From Dictyophora rubrovolvata (Eukaryota > Basidiomycota > Agaricomycetes > Phallales > Phallaceae): DNA of 64,000 nt. The notes below the pieces were generated by a model, which ran no database searches, was not told the DNA's origin, and saw nothing but the letters and a program-made list of their open reading frames with translations. The DNA is taken from contig CP114125.1 of assembly GCA_029959195.1 (NCBI GenBank), positions 1,364,001-1,428,000 of the forward strand, given 5' to 3'. Each line of letters starts with the position of its first letter. Position 1 is the stretch's first letter. Of the stretch, positions 33,323 through 46,131 are shown piece after piece. The position numbers were made by a program, and so were the translations under genes.

Positions 33323-34829
33323 ATGCCAGGCCAAGTCACTAATTCCCCTACTGTATCTCTTCAAGAAGTCTCCGATTCTCTAACCATTTCTTTATTTCAA
33401 GGTTATTTCCCATTATTTGATTGGTATTGATCTTGATGAATCATTGGCTTTAATTAGCTTGTGCTTGTGCACTTCAAATATGGGATATTATGCTAACCTA
33501 TAACCAAGAAATTGAGCTTGTCTGGAAGTTAGTAAATCCTAAAATTCTATCAAAACTTTTATTTAACCTTACACTGATGTTTAGAGTCCAAAGTTGCACC
33601 ATAAACTACCTCTTTTTCATGATTCGATATCTAGCTTTGGCTCAATCGATGTAAGTGGTTCATGTCAATTACCGTCTAGCTGAGGGGATGAATCACACAC
33701 TCAGAGTGGCAATAATTATCAACCAAAACTTCTTCGGCACAGAGAAGAGAGTTTGTGAAATCTATACGTGGTATGCTGTGATGAACAACATTGTACTGGT
33801 AGCCACCCTGGATATATTGCTTATTTATCAAGGTATATCTGTTTCACATTTCGTCTTATCAAGTTTGGAATATATTTTTGACACCGAGCTTTTTAGTCTA
33901 TGCTCTTTATGGAAGAAATCAAAAAGTCTTAATTGGCTTAGTCCTACTCTGGGTGCTGAATATCGGAGCGCTTTTGGTCTGCACAATTTGGCATGATGTC
34001 AGTTCGCAGATCATCCAGCCCACAACGTACTTTATACCTGGAGTCCTTGGTGGATGTATGGTTGTGGATTTTCCTTCGTCTATACATGATGCTTGGTGTG
34101 TACAAACACTACACGTATCCACGAGCTAAGTCTCTTTTCTTAGGATATTAGAATTGATTTTCCAAAGTTTTCTTTTTCTTGTGGTATTAATAAAGTAATG
34201 TGTTTTACGTTTATTTGTTCATAAACTGAAATATCTGCTGAAGGCTTCTCAAGCTGAAATTTACCACACGGACAACAAATGCTTTACGCACCTTCTACGG
34301 CGTCTTCGTTAGAGACGAGTTTTGGTGTTTTATCCTCATTTTCGGTAAAAAAAAATAGATATAGCTATACCTATATGATTCGAAATGAAGTCATTATTCA
34401 CTTACAGTAGTCTTCCTCGTTTCCGCTGTTCAAACTCATCCCACCGGTATAAGGTTAATACAGTATGTCATACTGTCTTCGATGTAGTATCTTCATAATA
34501 CTCCTAAACTACCACTTTTAGATCAGGGATAGTCTTGATGGGAATAGCAGTAAGATTCAGCACGATGATGCAGCTTCTGACGGGCACATTGACGACGTTA
34601 TTAGGGGAGCCGCCTAATACTCAATTTGAGAAATTTACAGGACGCCTTACGCAGTGCAGAAACCTCTAGAAGTTACGTTTTCTCGACTCTGTGGACGGGA
34701 AGAGAGGTGATTTTCGAATCTATGCCCGAACTCAGAGCAGAGCAGAACGTCGGGGCGTCTTTGCAGGCTAGAGCTACAGAGCTTTCACCACAACCGCAAC
34801 GGTCGTCTTTGGATATGACGGAAAAATGA
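33323..34829 (+). CDS. DUF6533 family membrane protein, copy B
   Basis: Same exon plan as copy A but clearly diverged. Exon 1 starts MPGQVTNSPTVSLQE and ends SLFQ; exon 2 gives ACACALQIWDIMLTYNQE then IELVWK; exon 3 CTINYLFFMIRYLALAQSI. Later exons give VCEIYTWYAVMNNIVL, DILLIYQ, VYALYGRNQKVLIGLVLLW, GGCMVVDFPSSIHDAW, RILELIFQSFLFLVVLIK, FYGVFVRDEFWCFILIF and VVFLVSAVQTHPTG. Of all the copies it is closest to the usual basidiomycete form, which has YALYGRN at this point. The tail reads RNLQDALRSAETS, YVFSTLWTGREVIFE and ends LDMTEK at 34829. The junction just before the tail is uncertain; a TAG at 34667 ends one alternative frame. Probably intact. It faces copy C tail to tail. Confidence 0.75.
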
Positions 34830-35417
34830 ATATAATCAACGGATTTGCGGTTTGAATATACCCTAGCCTAATGTCGGTGACGGTTGACTTTCGGGACGTC
34901 CCCGTCGGATACCAGCGATATTAGGGAATAATATAGACAGAAAAGTATTATAAGCAGCATTTGTTTATATACTGCTAGATTTTTCAATAAAGCAAATAAA
35001 CTCAGCGGGGGCTTGGACCTGGGTTGTTCGCACGACGACCAAAACAGACTTATATAAACCCCGGAACAATCCCTTAGTATTACTCTCGAGTCTCACGTAG
35101 TGACTTTTCGCTTTATATTAGATATACACGACCGATTTTCATTTTGTTGTAAATTACATCTGAAAATCGCTATTTCTTGCTCCATCGGACATTTGATACC
35201 ACTCTATCGAAACGTATGTAACTTTTTCCTGAGGCTTCTCTTTCCTCAGATCATCCTGCTCGCACTCTTCGTGGTATGATGTTTAGTCTGGCAATAAACT
35301 AATTCAAAAATGTTCGACAACGTTGGCTTTGAATGTATAGGCGAATGGTAATATACATATGTAATTATTGATTGTACATTGTGATGAGTTGGGTATATAC
35401 AAATTTGTCTACTGCGA
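34830..35417. other. Convergent spacer between DUF6533 copies B and C
   Basis: About 590 bases between two converging family members. It would hold both 3' untranslated regions. No further gene is seen. Confidence 0.5.
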
Positions 35418-36977
35418 TCAATTGTTGGATATGCCTATTGTTTGTTCGGAGACGGCCTGGGAGTCAATCATTGTAGATTCAGATGTTATGACACCATACT
35501 GTTCTGCTCTAGACTCTGACGAAGTATCAAAGAGCACTTCGCTTTCTATCCAATTGCTCGAGATAACGTAAGTGTTTGAATTTCCAACACAGGATATGTT
35601 CTTAAGGTTTCTCAAATTGAGTATTAAGCGACTCCCCTGTAAACATCGAGCGGGAGCTTGTCAGAATTCCAATGATGCAAAGAGCCAATTTTTGAATCTT
35701 ACTGCTGTTCCTAGCAAGAGGACCGCTGATCTAAATATGATAGCATCTCGTCAGTATTATGATAGTATATCAAGAATTGTATGATATACTGTATGAGTGC
35801 TAAACCGGCGGGATTACTTTGAAAAGCGGAAACGAGGGAGACCCCTGCGAGTAAGTGATGAATTTAAATTCGGATTATAAGGATATTAGTCGAACTAGTA
35901 TTCTCACCAAAAATGATGAGAAAACACCAAAGCTCATCTCTAACGAAAACGTAATAGAAGGTGCATATGCCGTTTGTCGTCCACGAGATAATCGTTAGCC
36001 TAATAACCCTTCAGGAGATAACTAAATCAGATGTCAGGATTTAACACTGAGGACAGAAAGCGCACTACTTTATCAATACCAAAAATAAAATAAAAGTTTG
36101 AAAGACCAGCTCAAATATCCTGAGATATAATTAATCCATAAAATACATAGTGTTTCACCACACGACTCACCAAGCGTCATGTTCAAGCTGAGGTAAACCT
36201 ACAGCAATACATTCCCCAAGTACCCCACGTATGAAAAAAGGCGTAGAGTGGATGATCGGTAATTTGACAGCAACTAACAGTGTGAACGCAAGTGATCCGA
36301 AGTTTAGTAATGTCCAAAGGATAACTAAACTGATTAGAACTCTTCGGTCTCTTCCATAGAAAGCAAACGCTGAAGAATTTGGTGAAGGTGAAGTTAGAAG
36401 AATGATTTGATTCGACGAGGTTAATCATGAAATGTATATACCTCGATAAACAAGTAATATGTCCGTGGCGAATACCAACGCGACGTTGCCTATGGTAGTA
36501 TACCACGTGTAGAATTCACAAATTTGATCTTCTGTTTTGAAGTGACTTTGGCTCGCAACGATCGTCGCTCTGGAGTGATAATTGGTTCCTTTAGCCAGAA
36601 GAGAAAGAAAGATTGGTAATTGGCGTGGAATGCTTACATCGATATACTCAAGGCTAAATATCGAACTATGAAAAAGAGATAGTTTACCACACAACTTCGT
36701 ACTCTAGAACTCAGCGTAAAATTGAGAAAAGTTTTTTAAACATCAAAAATTAACCAACTTCCAGACTAGCTCGATTTCCTGGTCATAGGTGAGTAAGATA
36801 TCCCATATCTGAAGCACACAAGCGGAAACTAAGAGGGAATCAGTCAGCAAAGTCATTATTAACCTTCAAATGAAAATAACCTTGAAACAGAGAGACCGCC
36901 AGAGAATCCGAGGCTTCAAGAGACAATTGGCGTGGCAGAGGCGGAATGGCGGTAATATTCGTATGTGGGCCAGTCAT
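35418..36977 (-). CDS. DUF6533 family membrane protein, copy C
   Basis: Minus-strand copy starting at ATG 36977 (MTGPHTNITAIPPLPRQ). Exon 1 ends SLFQ; exon 2 reads VSACVLQIWDILLTYDQE then IELVWK; exon 3 gives CVVNYLFFIVRYLALSIS. Later exons contain QICEFYTWYTTIGNVALVF, DILLVYR, a family exon with GVLGECIAVGLPQLEHDAW, an IFELVFQTFILFLVLIK exon, and a YYVFVRDELWCFLIIF exon. The tail includes NTYVISSNWIESEVLF, SESRAEQYGV and ends GISNN before TGA at 35418. The tail pairs with VFSTLWTGREVIFE and ELRAEQNV of copy B, so B and C are each other's closest relatives in this part. I see no break. An inverted pair with copy B. Confidence 0.75.
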
Positions 36978-37021
36978 CGACAATGCTTTGACTAAACTTG
37001 AAAAACGTACATCAAGGTAAA

Positions 37022-37027
37022 TTTATA
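37022..37027 (-). promoter_or_regulatory. TATA box, DUF6533 copy C
   Basis: TATAAA on the minus strand, about 50 bases upstream of the ATG at 36977. Confidence 0.5.
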
Positions 37028-39717
37028 CCGGCGGGATTTCATGGCTGAGCCATGTGGCATGGTATATATATGTCTGTGTGTTCCGCGGGATGCATTACAT
37101 ATCATATTGACTAGTAGCCAAACGGAAAAGCGGAGTTGAATAACCGAGCCTGGGATTTGAAGTATAGTATTTTCGCTGTCAATATCATTTAAACTCTCTT
37201 TTTTTATGAAATGCTTCTTCACCTGGCGCGGAAATTCAGCCTGAGAACCCCCAAAAAGTGCGATTTTGTAAAAAATCAAGCCACTTACATAACATAAGCA
37301 TATCATAAAAGTAACACAACTATTGCTTTGATGGAAAAGCAAGAGTCCTAGATTGAAAATCAAGAAAATGGTACGCAGCGCGCGCGTGATTGGGCGATAT
37401 TTGATTTGTAAGCCGTTGGGGTTCGATGGGCTGACAGTTTCCCAGAAGGAGATATTTGAAATTGCAGACGACGGAATGCAGTATTTTCGTTCTGAGCTCA
37501 ACAAGAGGGAACATTGTATCTACGGATGTAGACGAGGCGAGAAAGCTGAAGTCCGAGGACCGAGTCGCATTGTTGCCCGCCTCCAAAGCAAATTCAAGCT
37601 CCGCAAATTCGACGCTTCGTCGAAATAAAAACTTCAATCAAGGGGATTACAAACGCATCTTCGGTGATCTCACCTGTAGGTGTTTTTAACTTTTTTTAAC
37701 TAACTACAGTCAATCCGGGCTGGACGGAAACGAAAAACTTTTACCACCTGCATCAGCAGTGTTAAAGTTTGGCCCGTGTAAAAATTGCTTCATTTTATTT
37801 TGGGGTATATTAGTGTTCAATGTTGGTTTAGGAGTGATAATTTTATTTCCATTGTTATTCCTACGTTTCAAGTTTTTCGGCCGTTTTACCCTCCAATTTT
37901 ACTTCGGATCTTCGTTAACAAAATTCGGCAGGTCAAGCTATGAATATAACATTACCGAATATTCAATTTCAAAGCGTTGTGAATTACATACACCAATTTT
38001 ATCCTCGTGGAAATGGGCGATCATGAAATATCAATACATTCGAGAACGGGGGTGATGATCTTTTTGGGTCTCCTGACGTCGACAACAGTCTCGGTTTAAA
38101 TAAAGCAACGCGCTTGGTTTCCGGCCAATAAGCGGCAAAATGTGTCGGCTCTCGGCTAGTCTCCAATTTGATTTTTTTTTGGAGAGCTTAAGGAGGAGGG
38201 AATACGAACTTCGTGAGAGTGGCACTCGGGAAAGGAGTTCGGACTTCCATGCCCGTAGACGATGAAAACCCTTCAAAGGCGTCAAGTGATTTTATTTTTA
38301 GAAAGCTAGTTAACCGGCGACCCACCTATCATTCCGCCCGCCCCAAACCTCAGAGATATGGGCGGGATGAGCTGAAAATGCCTCAAGTAGAGGCGGGGTG
38401 GTAGCTCCCCACGCCAAACCCTCCAACGTCTCCACCCGCTGCTAGCTTCGAGACCAGATGCGCAGACGACAAAACGAGTGGGCAGGCAGGTAACATTCAA
38501 TCTGAACAGTCCTCCCGCCGCCGACGATTTAATCCGCACCATGCACAACTGCCATAGCTTAGATATTTCAAATTTACTAATTTACTTATTTACACCAAAA
38601 TCTATCTAATGTTTGATGGAATATGCCAGCATTAGGGTTTACAAACCTACCGTCACATCCAGCCCCCACCACCCAGCAAACCCGCCAAAGAGCTGAAACC
38701 TAAAAATGAGCCATGTATGAGGGGGAGAGGGGAGAGGGGAGAGGAGAGGTTGCAGCGTCCACTCTAGCTAAAACCGAGGTACATGAACAAAAAAAACGTT
38801 AAAAAGGTGAAAAAAATTTTCACTAGGCAGATGCTTACTATTGATCCATTGCCGGCCCTCATCCATACATATCTATCCGAATGCTGCACATTTTCGCATC
38901 TACTAAAAGATGCAAACGCGGGGAGATGGGCGCAGTTGGGAAAGGAGGTAGTGATGGTCGAGAAAAGGTTTGGGCCGTTCGGCGCCTGTCGACTTGGTCA
39001 CGTGATGGAACTTTCCTCGGTTGCGCCTCTTGTACCATAGTCAACTAGTCGCCCCGCCCTGTCGGTTCCCGCCTCCCGCTTAATTTGGGCGCACACGGGC
39101 ATCTGCACGCGCCTACGGTGAAAAAAATAGCTATATACACGCTGCGTGATACTCGATTATATAATAGCTATCTACGAGGAGCTCGGACTTACGAGTACCA
39201 CGTATCTCGTATAGACCCCTTAAGGAGAGTAGTTTTGGCGCGAGTCAACCAGTGCTACTAACCGAACTAAACCGAGGGGAGAATGCATTGAATACACCAG
39301 GCAGTCTCCAATTTGTTCTTTGTTAGGAAATAAAAATTTTGACCCCTGAGCAAAAGCCAAGCAAGCCCTTAAAATAACCGGAAGTCTGAAGAGGCCTTTG
39401 AAATAACTTCAACTTCAAATAAGGGACTAAGACATTAGTATGCAGTGGCTGAAATGAACAACACTTCCTGGAAACGTCCCCTTTCTTCAATATGCTTTGT
39501 CACGACTAACGAATGACTGATTCACTTTTGATCCGAATAGTTGTTCACAATGGCATGAGTCTGATCTTCTCACTTTGTTCATTACTCTTTTATTCCACCC
39601 TTTCATGTTCTTCGTCACACTCCCCTTTTCGATCAGGGACGGTCAGACTACAATGATGTTCATATTATACCAAAATCCATAAATACGAGATATAATAATC
39701 TAACTTTTCCCTACAAC
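37028..39717. other. Gene-poor region with a dispersed repeat
   Basis: About 2.7 kb without a recognised gene. Open frames at 36992-37504 (minus) and 37353-37628 (plus) are unrecognised; part of this stretch recurs near 43.06 kb (listed separately). The segment 38650-39130 is rich in C/G-runs and purine tracts such as GGGGGAGAGGGGAGAGGGGA. Nothing else is identified. Confidence 0.4.
37570..37768 (+). repeat. Dispersed repeat, copy 1
   Basis: It shares long blocks with 43052-43275 in the same orientation: CCAAAGCAAATTCAAGCTCC, then TCGTCGAAATAAAAACTTCA, then ACTACAGTCAATCCGGGCT. Copy 2 has about 35 extra bases in the middle. It has no coding potential I recognise, no clear terminal repeats and no clear target duplication. 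Confidence 0.7.
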
Positions 39718-42017
39718 TTAATAATTTCCCTCCGACATGGGATACTGTCGATTTCCTTCCTCAGCTGCTGACTTTCTAGCTTTTTTCTGCTCCCTCTGTC
39801 GCACCCGACCCATATACAAATCAAAGTGACACGACCTCTCATGGTTCTCTCGAACGTAATCAGTCCTCCACACTTCCTGCCGAAAATCGCACCCGCCAAT
39901 GTTACACTTTACCTCCAACTTCTTCAACCTCGCCAACACCACAGCGTCTGCTACGTTCAGACGTCCCGAAGAAATAAGGTTCTCTTCGTATTGGGCATGC
40001 GTCGAAAGGTGGCGGTACCGCTTACGCCTATCTCCCCCGCCTATCAACACGTTGCAGATTGTCCGGTTATTGGGGAATTGGTATTGACAACACAATCCTG
40101 GTGTATTTCCGTAATTTGTGGATACGAAAAACGAATCAACAGGATCGTTGGCATGGAGGGAGTTGCCGTCGCCCACCTGTGAAGAGACAGGTGAACCTGG
40201 TGGTTTAGGTATGGACTCTCGTGAAGACACCTTTCGGCGCCGAGGAGGCCTTGGAGGTATTATGACTTCGTCTGCGTCTTCATGCTTGCGTTTATAGAGA
40301 TTCATCTCTGGGGGTGCTGCTCGTGATTGATTAAGGATTATTACAATTCAGGCGTTGCATAAGCTAAGGAAGATTCGTACCATTTTTCGAGCTCCCCTGA
40401 ACAAAAGGAGGTTGATAGCCTCCGTTTGCAAAGGGGTTCGGGCCGTAGCCAGTGTTCATGTCTACAATGGCGAATCAGAATATTGTTTGTGACGATGGGG
40501 ATGTTTCAAACTCACAGTGTTCGTTTTCGTTGGTGCTCGGATTCTGTTCTTGAGTAAAAATCTGAACAAAACAGAATTAAAAAGTTTGTAAACGAAAAAA
40601 AAGAAAAAGAAATGACTCCATAATCCTGAGAACGAATCCTAATACCATAAGACCTCTCCACGTATTCAATGGCGGCAGGTTTGCATTCCATTTGCTGCTG
40701 TGGATAGTGATGCGGCCCGGGTCTGACCGGTATCTGGGTTTGCATTTGTGCCTGTACCGCGTTATATTCCGAGTGCTGATTTTCACTTAATCATCGTGGT
40801 CAAAAATAGGAAAATATATAACAAATATACCATTTGTGATCGACTTGCTGGGTCTGTCGTTGGAATATTTGTAATATCTGCCTGGCTCCACTGCTGGCGA
40901 TATGTATATCTCAACAAAGTGGGGGAAAAATCATGATCAATAACATACCAAATTGGACTGATATACTGCCTGCCCACCCGGTTGTACTCCAAGCCCGTAC
41001 GCCCCATTCACCCCTGCATTCGCCACAGTTCCGGCCTGAAAGAAAATCTTGTTCAACAACACGAAGGACAGCGAGTGGCTATATTTGCATACCTGTGTAT
41101 TTGCAGCTGCATCAGTCTAAAACAAAGCGTGTTAAGAAATGCAAAATGAAATTGAAAAGTAATATGGAACATACATATTGAGGTGTTTGGGGTGGAAGGG
41201 ATCCGTAGCCAGCCTGAAATTGTTGAACGGTAGAGATATTAGTGTTGCTTGGTAGTTGGACTTGAGCCAGTGCGTCCGGTTGACTGAGAGATGTAAAAGA
41301 CTGTGTTGAATGTTAAAATGCGTGTATTGTAAACAAAAAACTCGTGTATGCATACCTGTGGGTATGAACTTGGGATGTTCTGGAAATTCGTGTTCGCCAT
41401 GGCAATGCCAGCGCCTTCGGCGAATTGGAATGAATTACTCCCTTGATCAGTTGGTACAGTGTCGTGCAGGTGATCATACTGCTCTTCTGGATACGCATTG
41501 GGGACCTGGGACTTCGAACATGCTCGTTTGAACTGACAAAAACTCATTGGAATACAGACACGCACCTGTGGCTCTTGTTGTTCAGCACTCTTTTCAAGTT
41601 CTCCAGACGGGACATGACCCTGTTCCTGGGGGTAACGCGCTAGTTCATGTGGATCGGTAGGTTCAGGGGCAATACGATGCTAAAAAAAACGCGTCAGATT
41701 AAACACCATATTCGCGTCGTGTCTCTCCGAAAACAAATTCAAGTCACCTTTTCTGCAGTTCCACCGGCCTGTACACTTTGCGTGACAGCACTCGCAGAAG
41801 TCGCATTCGCGTTTTCAGGCGGGGCATCAGAAAACATGTCTTGAGTAATGTAGGTTTTGAAAAATTGGTCGTAGACAGGATCATCCCAGGTAAGCGTTGG
41901 ATGCGCGACAGCGGGTGCTTGGGGCTAATCACGAAAGACGCGTCCATAAAAGATGGCATTGGAGTGCGAAACTTTAAATCTTACCTGAACGGCGAGAGTA
42001 CCACGATCAACTTGCAT
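39718..42017 (-). CDS. Gln/Pro-rich multi-exon protein with Cys/His C-terminus
   Basis: About twelve exons can be joined on the minus strand, from ATG 42017 to TAA at 39718, giving roughly 600 residues. It starts MQVDRGTLAVQ and continues with HPTLTWDDPVYDQFFKTYI. Then come many short exons rich in Gln, Pro, Asn and Ala (for example QQFQAGYGSLPPQTPQY, and NTGYGPNPFANGGYQPPF). The last exon (about 39718-40306) is basic at first (PRPPRRRKVSS) and then has two Cys/His clusters: C-x-YQFPNNRTIC with HLSTHAQ, and CNIGGCDFRQEVW with RENHERSC. These look like an atypical zinc-binding module. The composition suggests a nuclear regulator. I do not recognise the family. The exon joins are by eye; the C-terminal exon is the most secure. 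Confidence 0.6.
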
Positions 42018-44090
42018 AATTAATATTGGAGAAGTGACAGTTGATATACGCGAGGCGAGAGAAGTGTTGTAAAAGACTGGTTGAAGAAGTCGGCTTGGGA
42101 ATGTTTAGTATTGAGGGACGTGTTGGGAATTTAAGTCCGTTGATGAGTATATATACAGACGAGAGAAATGTCCATTAATTCTCTGTTTGGACAAAACGTC
42201 CAACAGATTTGTTGTTGCCCAACAAGGACGTAGGGGTTGTATAGTCATGGGCAATTGTCCCCGGAATTGAAGGACGACCGTGATGAATAATGGCTTACTC
42301 GAATTCTGAGTTAATACCAAACGAATTATTCCTCAAGCTGTAGCCCGTTTATGAAAAGCGAATTAAGACCATGGTGGGGAAGGGTGTCACGATTCTCGAT
42401 ATTGCCGATGAGGCATCAAGCATCAAGTGCGAACGCGAGTTGAACTTCAGCTTTAGGCCGCTCGGTGACACTGAATGTTTCAAAGTATCGATGTGGGTAA
42501 TTGATATCATAGTGGAATATGCTTGCGGGCTCGAAGTTTTCCGTCACGACCATTATGGCATTCCATTTTCAAGCGCATCTAGAACCATTATGTTGTGTTT
42601 CTTCGACGGTTGGCATTTCTTCCATTCAGATTAGAATCCCCGTCCTAATTATGCTTATCTAGAAATGACGGCGTCGACTAGTATGTAGTCACCAAAAGGT
42701 GCTTAGTCATCAACATGTTGGTGCCATCCATCTAACATCCATCACCGCCGTGTCAGCAATAGCTCATCCGAACCAAGATCCGGGGCTTGCTGAGCTGGTT
42801 GCACTTTTTCAAGGCTTCGAGTAGTTGGGGCCACTTGAGTGGCATAACTCGAGCGAAAGCTTTGGGTGCAGGAGGAACGCTCGAAGTGTTGGCTAAGCAT
42901 AGCGCAAAGAATCGGCTGGATCTAGAGCAACGTCATCCGAACTGGTGCTTTTCCCATTTAGCGAAGATATGATAATGGTACAGAGTGTATTCGGGCTTTA
43001 AGGCTGTTGGAGAGGATGAGGAGACGTTTGCTGTTGCTGATGTCGACCAACACCCCAAAGCAAATTCAAGCTCCGCAAATTCGATGCGTCGTCGAAATAA
43101 AAACTTCAATCAAAAAAGATACAAACGCATCTCGATGATCTCACCTAGCGATCTCACCTGGCCACACTCTCCAGTCCGTTGGCTAGTTTTTAACTTTTTT
43201 TCAACAACTACAGTCAATCCGGGCTAGACGGAAACGGGAAAACCTTTTAACACCTGTGGCGTCAGCCTGAGGTTTAAAACTAGACCAATCGGTTTTTTAA
43301 CCCAGTGATGCCCCACAACACAATCAAAAGTTGCTTGAACGATCAACTTTAAGCCGCTAGAATATACCCAAAGCACCGATGACTAGACGCTACTAGTTTC
43401 CTGCCTACTTGAGTACCATTACATAAACGACGTATTTCCCTTGAGTGAGCTTGTATACCGTACCACGGATCAGAGCTTTATTGGCGTTTCTCCCCATATT
43501 GTGAGTGGGTGCTTAAAATACGTTCCTTTTCTGCAGCCTCTTATATATTAGGCGAATTATGCTTAGGTAGCATAGTCAAGAATGGGCTCGGACGGTATCA
43601 ATAATCATCAAGTTCGCGAAACATTTATCAACCCGTATCTACCAACACACCCCTTGGCTGAGGTGCGTTATATCTGATAGTTAGTAGAGTTGGGTGCATC
43701 AACTGCCTTCCCTCCAGGTCTACGGATAATGATTATTCAGTACGATCGGCCCAACTCAGTGGACAGTACGCACTCACATTTATTTGTGCGCTTGTATAAG
43801 TAGTCTCCTGTTTCAATATGTGCCAGAAGAGCACCCACTGAACAAATAACCATCTCATCTGCCCCGCCAAAGACAAACATCTCCTGGCAAATCCGGCTCG
43901 GTTGTGTTTCTAAGCGGTAAGCCACAAAAGCAGTTTCAATCGATGTTGGCAGTATGTTCACTGGCAAGCCATCAATAGTTTATATCAACGACACTTTATC
44001 CGAGTGTACCCGAACTACAACTAGATTGCCGTTGGCCCCACTTTTTATGCCAGGCGCAGTCAAACTGAGCCAAAAGCTTTGTTATATCCT
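42018..44090. other. Intergenic region with dispersed repeat
   Basis: About 2.1 kb. It holds short unrecognised frames (42371-42634, 42985-43227) and the second copy of the dispersed repeat. A short frame at 43581 starts MGSDGINNHQVRETF, but it stops after 31 codons and is unrecognised. Confidence 0.4.
43052..43275 (+). repeat. Dispersed repeat, copy 2
   Basis: Partner of 37570-37768, about 5.5 kb away and in the same orientation. It has the same block order with an additional segment around GATCTCACCTGGCCACACTC. Confidence 0.7.
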
Positions 44091-44097
44091 TATAAAT
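44091..44097 (+). promoter_or_regulatory. TATA box, DUF6533 copy D
   Basis: TATAAAT 55 bases before the ATG at 44146. Confidence 0.45.
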
Positions 44098-44145
44098 GAG
44101 ACATTTTACCTTCTTCAAGTTTATGTTTACTCAAGGACCTTGTCA

Positions 44146-45558
44146 ATGACAGACCTTACCAACGTTGCTATTACGGTACCGCCATCAGCAAGCGTTTTGG
44201 CCCTAGAAGCCGGAGACTCATGTACTGTCTCCTTATTTCAAGGTTATTTTCAAATCAGATTAAATCATTCAACCGTTGATCTTCTTTTTTTTGAGTTAGC
44301 GGCTTCTTGTGCACTTTTGATATGGGACATCATACTCACCTTCGATCAAGAAATCGAGGTTATTTGGAGGTCAGCCTGAATCTTATCTTGTATCTCAGAA
44401 ACATGAACCTTACATTTGTTTCTAGAACTCGAATTAGCATCGTGAACAGTCTCTTTTTTATAATCCGATATCTAGCTTTGAGTGTATCGATGTTAGTAGT
44501 GGATAACTTTTGTTTATACACTTCTTCATAGGCTGATGCGTCTTCATTCAGAATATCAATTGTCATAAGCCAAAGCCGCTTCAAGGGGGGAGATAACATT
44601 TGTCGACTATATACATGGTATAGTTCGATAGGCGGCTTTGTAGTGGTGTGTAGCATGGACGCACTACTTGCTTATCGTGGTATGTTTTCATGGCTATGTC
44701 TAACAAAAATTTACGCCAACAATTAATCACTTCCGATCAGCCTTTGCTTTCTATGAAAGAGATTGGAGAGTCCTAGTTGGTTTAGGGATTCTCCGGATAT
44801 TGAAAAGCGCAGCATCTCTGCTTTTCTCACTTTTGTTTAGCCTCAAATTGCATGCTGTCTTTTCTACGGCTATATTTGTACGTGGAATTCTTGGAGAATG
44901 TATTGCAGTGGGTTTTCCTCATTTTGTACATGACGCCTGGTAAGTGCTTGTCCAATGTTCATACCGATTCTTGAATGGATGTCTTGAATCAGGATATCTG
45001 AAATGCTTTTTTAATCTTTTCTTCTCCTTCTGATATTAGTAAGGTAATCCACGTTTTGTCCATGTGCTTTTTTTTTATTTGGCTGAAATTCAGTAAGTCT
45101 ATCATGCTAACAGCTGCTTCTTGGAACATAATGGGTATATCCACTCTCTGTTACATCTTCATTAGAGATGGGTTATGGGCTTTTATCCTTATTAACGGTA
45201 AAATTATTTCACTTGTCATATAGATTTAAAGGTCCAAAATTCTGAACAAAAGTCCCGACTGATAGTAACCTTTATCGTTTTCGCTCTTCAAACTAAACCC
45301 GTTGCTCTGGCAATAATACAGTGTGTTGCTAATCCTGGGATTTCGTCTCTGACATGATATTGACAAGAAAATTTCATTTAGGTCAGCTGTTGTCTTTGTA
45401 GGAATTGCAGTAGGATTCCACAAAAATTTATCAGCCTTAGTACAATCTAACAAAGCCACTCAAATACCAGGGGGGTCCGTCTGATACTCAATCTGAGAAG
45501 CCTAAAGGAGACTTCGCGTTCTATAATTACGCTTCAAACTCCCTCGGATTTACAATAG
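44146..45558 (+). pseudogene. DUF6533 family gene, copy D, probably broken
   Basis: The family plan is followed closely: MTDLTNVAITVPP, exon 1 ending SLFQ, AASCALLIWDIILTFDQE then IEVIWR, NSLFFIIRYLALSVSM, ICRLYTWYSSIGGFVVV, DALLAYR, AFAFYERDWRVLVGLGIL, GECIAVGFPHFVHDAW, CYIFIRDGLWAFILI and VTFIVFALQTKPVA. In the exon that should read RISE-hydrophobic, a TAA follows ATGCTTTTT (about 45000-45012), so the frame closes there unless that exon is spliced differently. Drift also shows in ILRILKSAASLL. The tail (SNLRSLKETSRSI) is recognisable and ends at TAG 45558. The first two thirds are well kept, so the loss is recent or the protein is shortened. Confidence 0.65.
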
Positions 45559-46131
45559 AACTGTAATACTATTATCAGTAATTTCATGATATTTTAGACT
45601 GGAAGAGTCCTTTAACAGTTCTTTGAGACGAATCAGGGAAATCGAAAGTTGGAATATTGGTACTCTTACCGGAATCCCCTAGAATCCCATGTGAATTTGA
45701 ATCTTGTTCAAGGCGGTTTCTCCGAGTTGTCTGCGATCTGCGCCCCTGGCCACGATCTGCCACGTTAGCCGAAAGGGGATTCCAGTTCGGGCCAGTCAGT
45801 ACACAAAGAACAATACAATAACAGCTGCAATAATAATGTAAGTAGCCAAGTACATACTCTTATTTTCTTTTTCTCTTCCATCATGAGAAACTCCCAGCCG
45901 TGGCACCCAAGTGGCACCAGAACACTTGCACCAGCTGGCCGCAGCCTGTCAGAGTGGTATGGAGTCCTGTGGACGCGGCTAACCTTATGACGTCTTTTCG
46001 CTACTGCCGTGACACAATCAATGGATCCCCGCGGTTCCCACCAAGTGGCAAATGGGCCCTGCCATGGGTAATCTCAAGTCCAATTCTCATAATCTGATTA
46101 TTGTTATCCTCATCCTTCATCTATTGTAACC
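45559..46131. other. Intergenic region
   Basis: About 570 bases between copy D and the peroxiredoxin gene. One short frame (45900-46097) has no support. It should contain the peroxiredoxin promoter. Confidence 0.5.
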
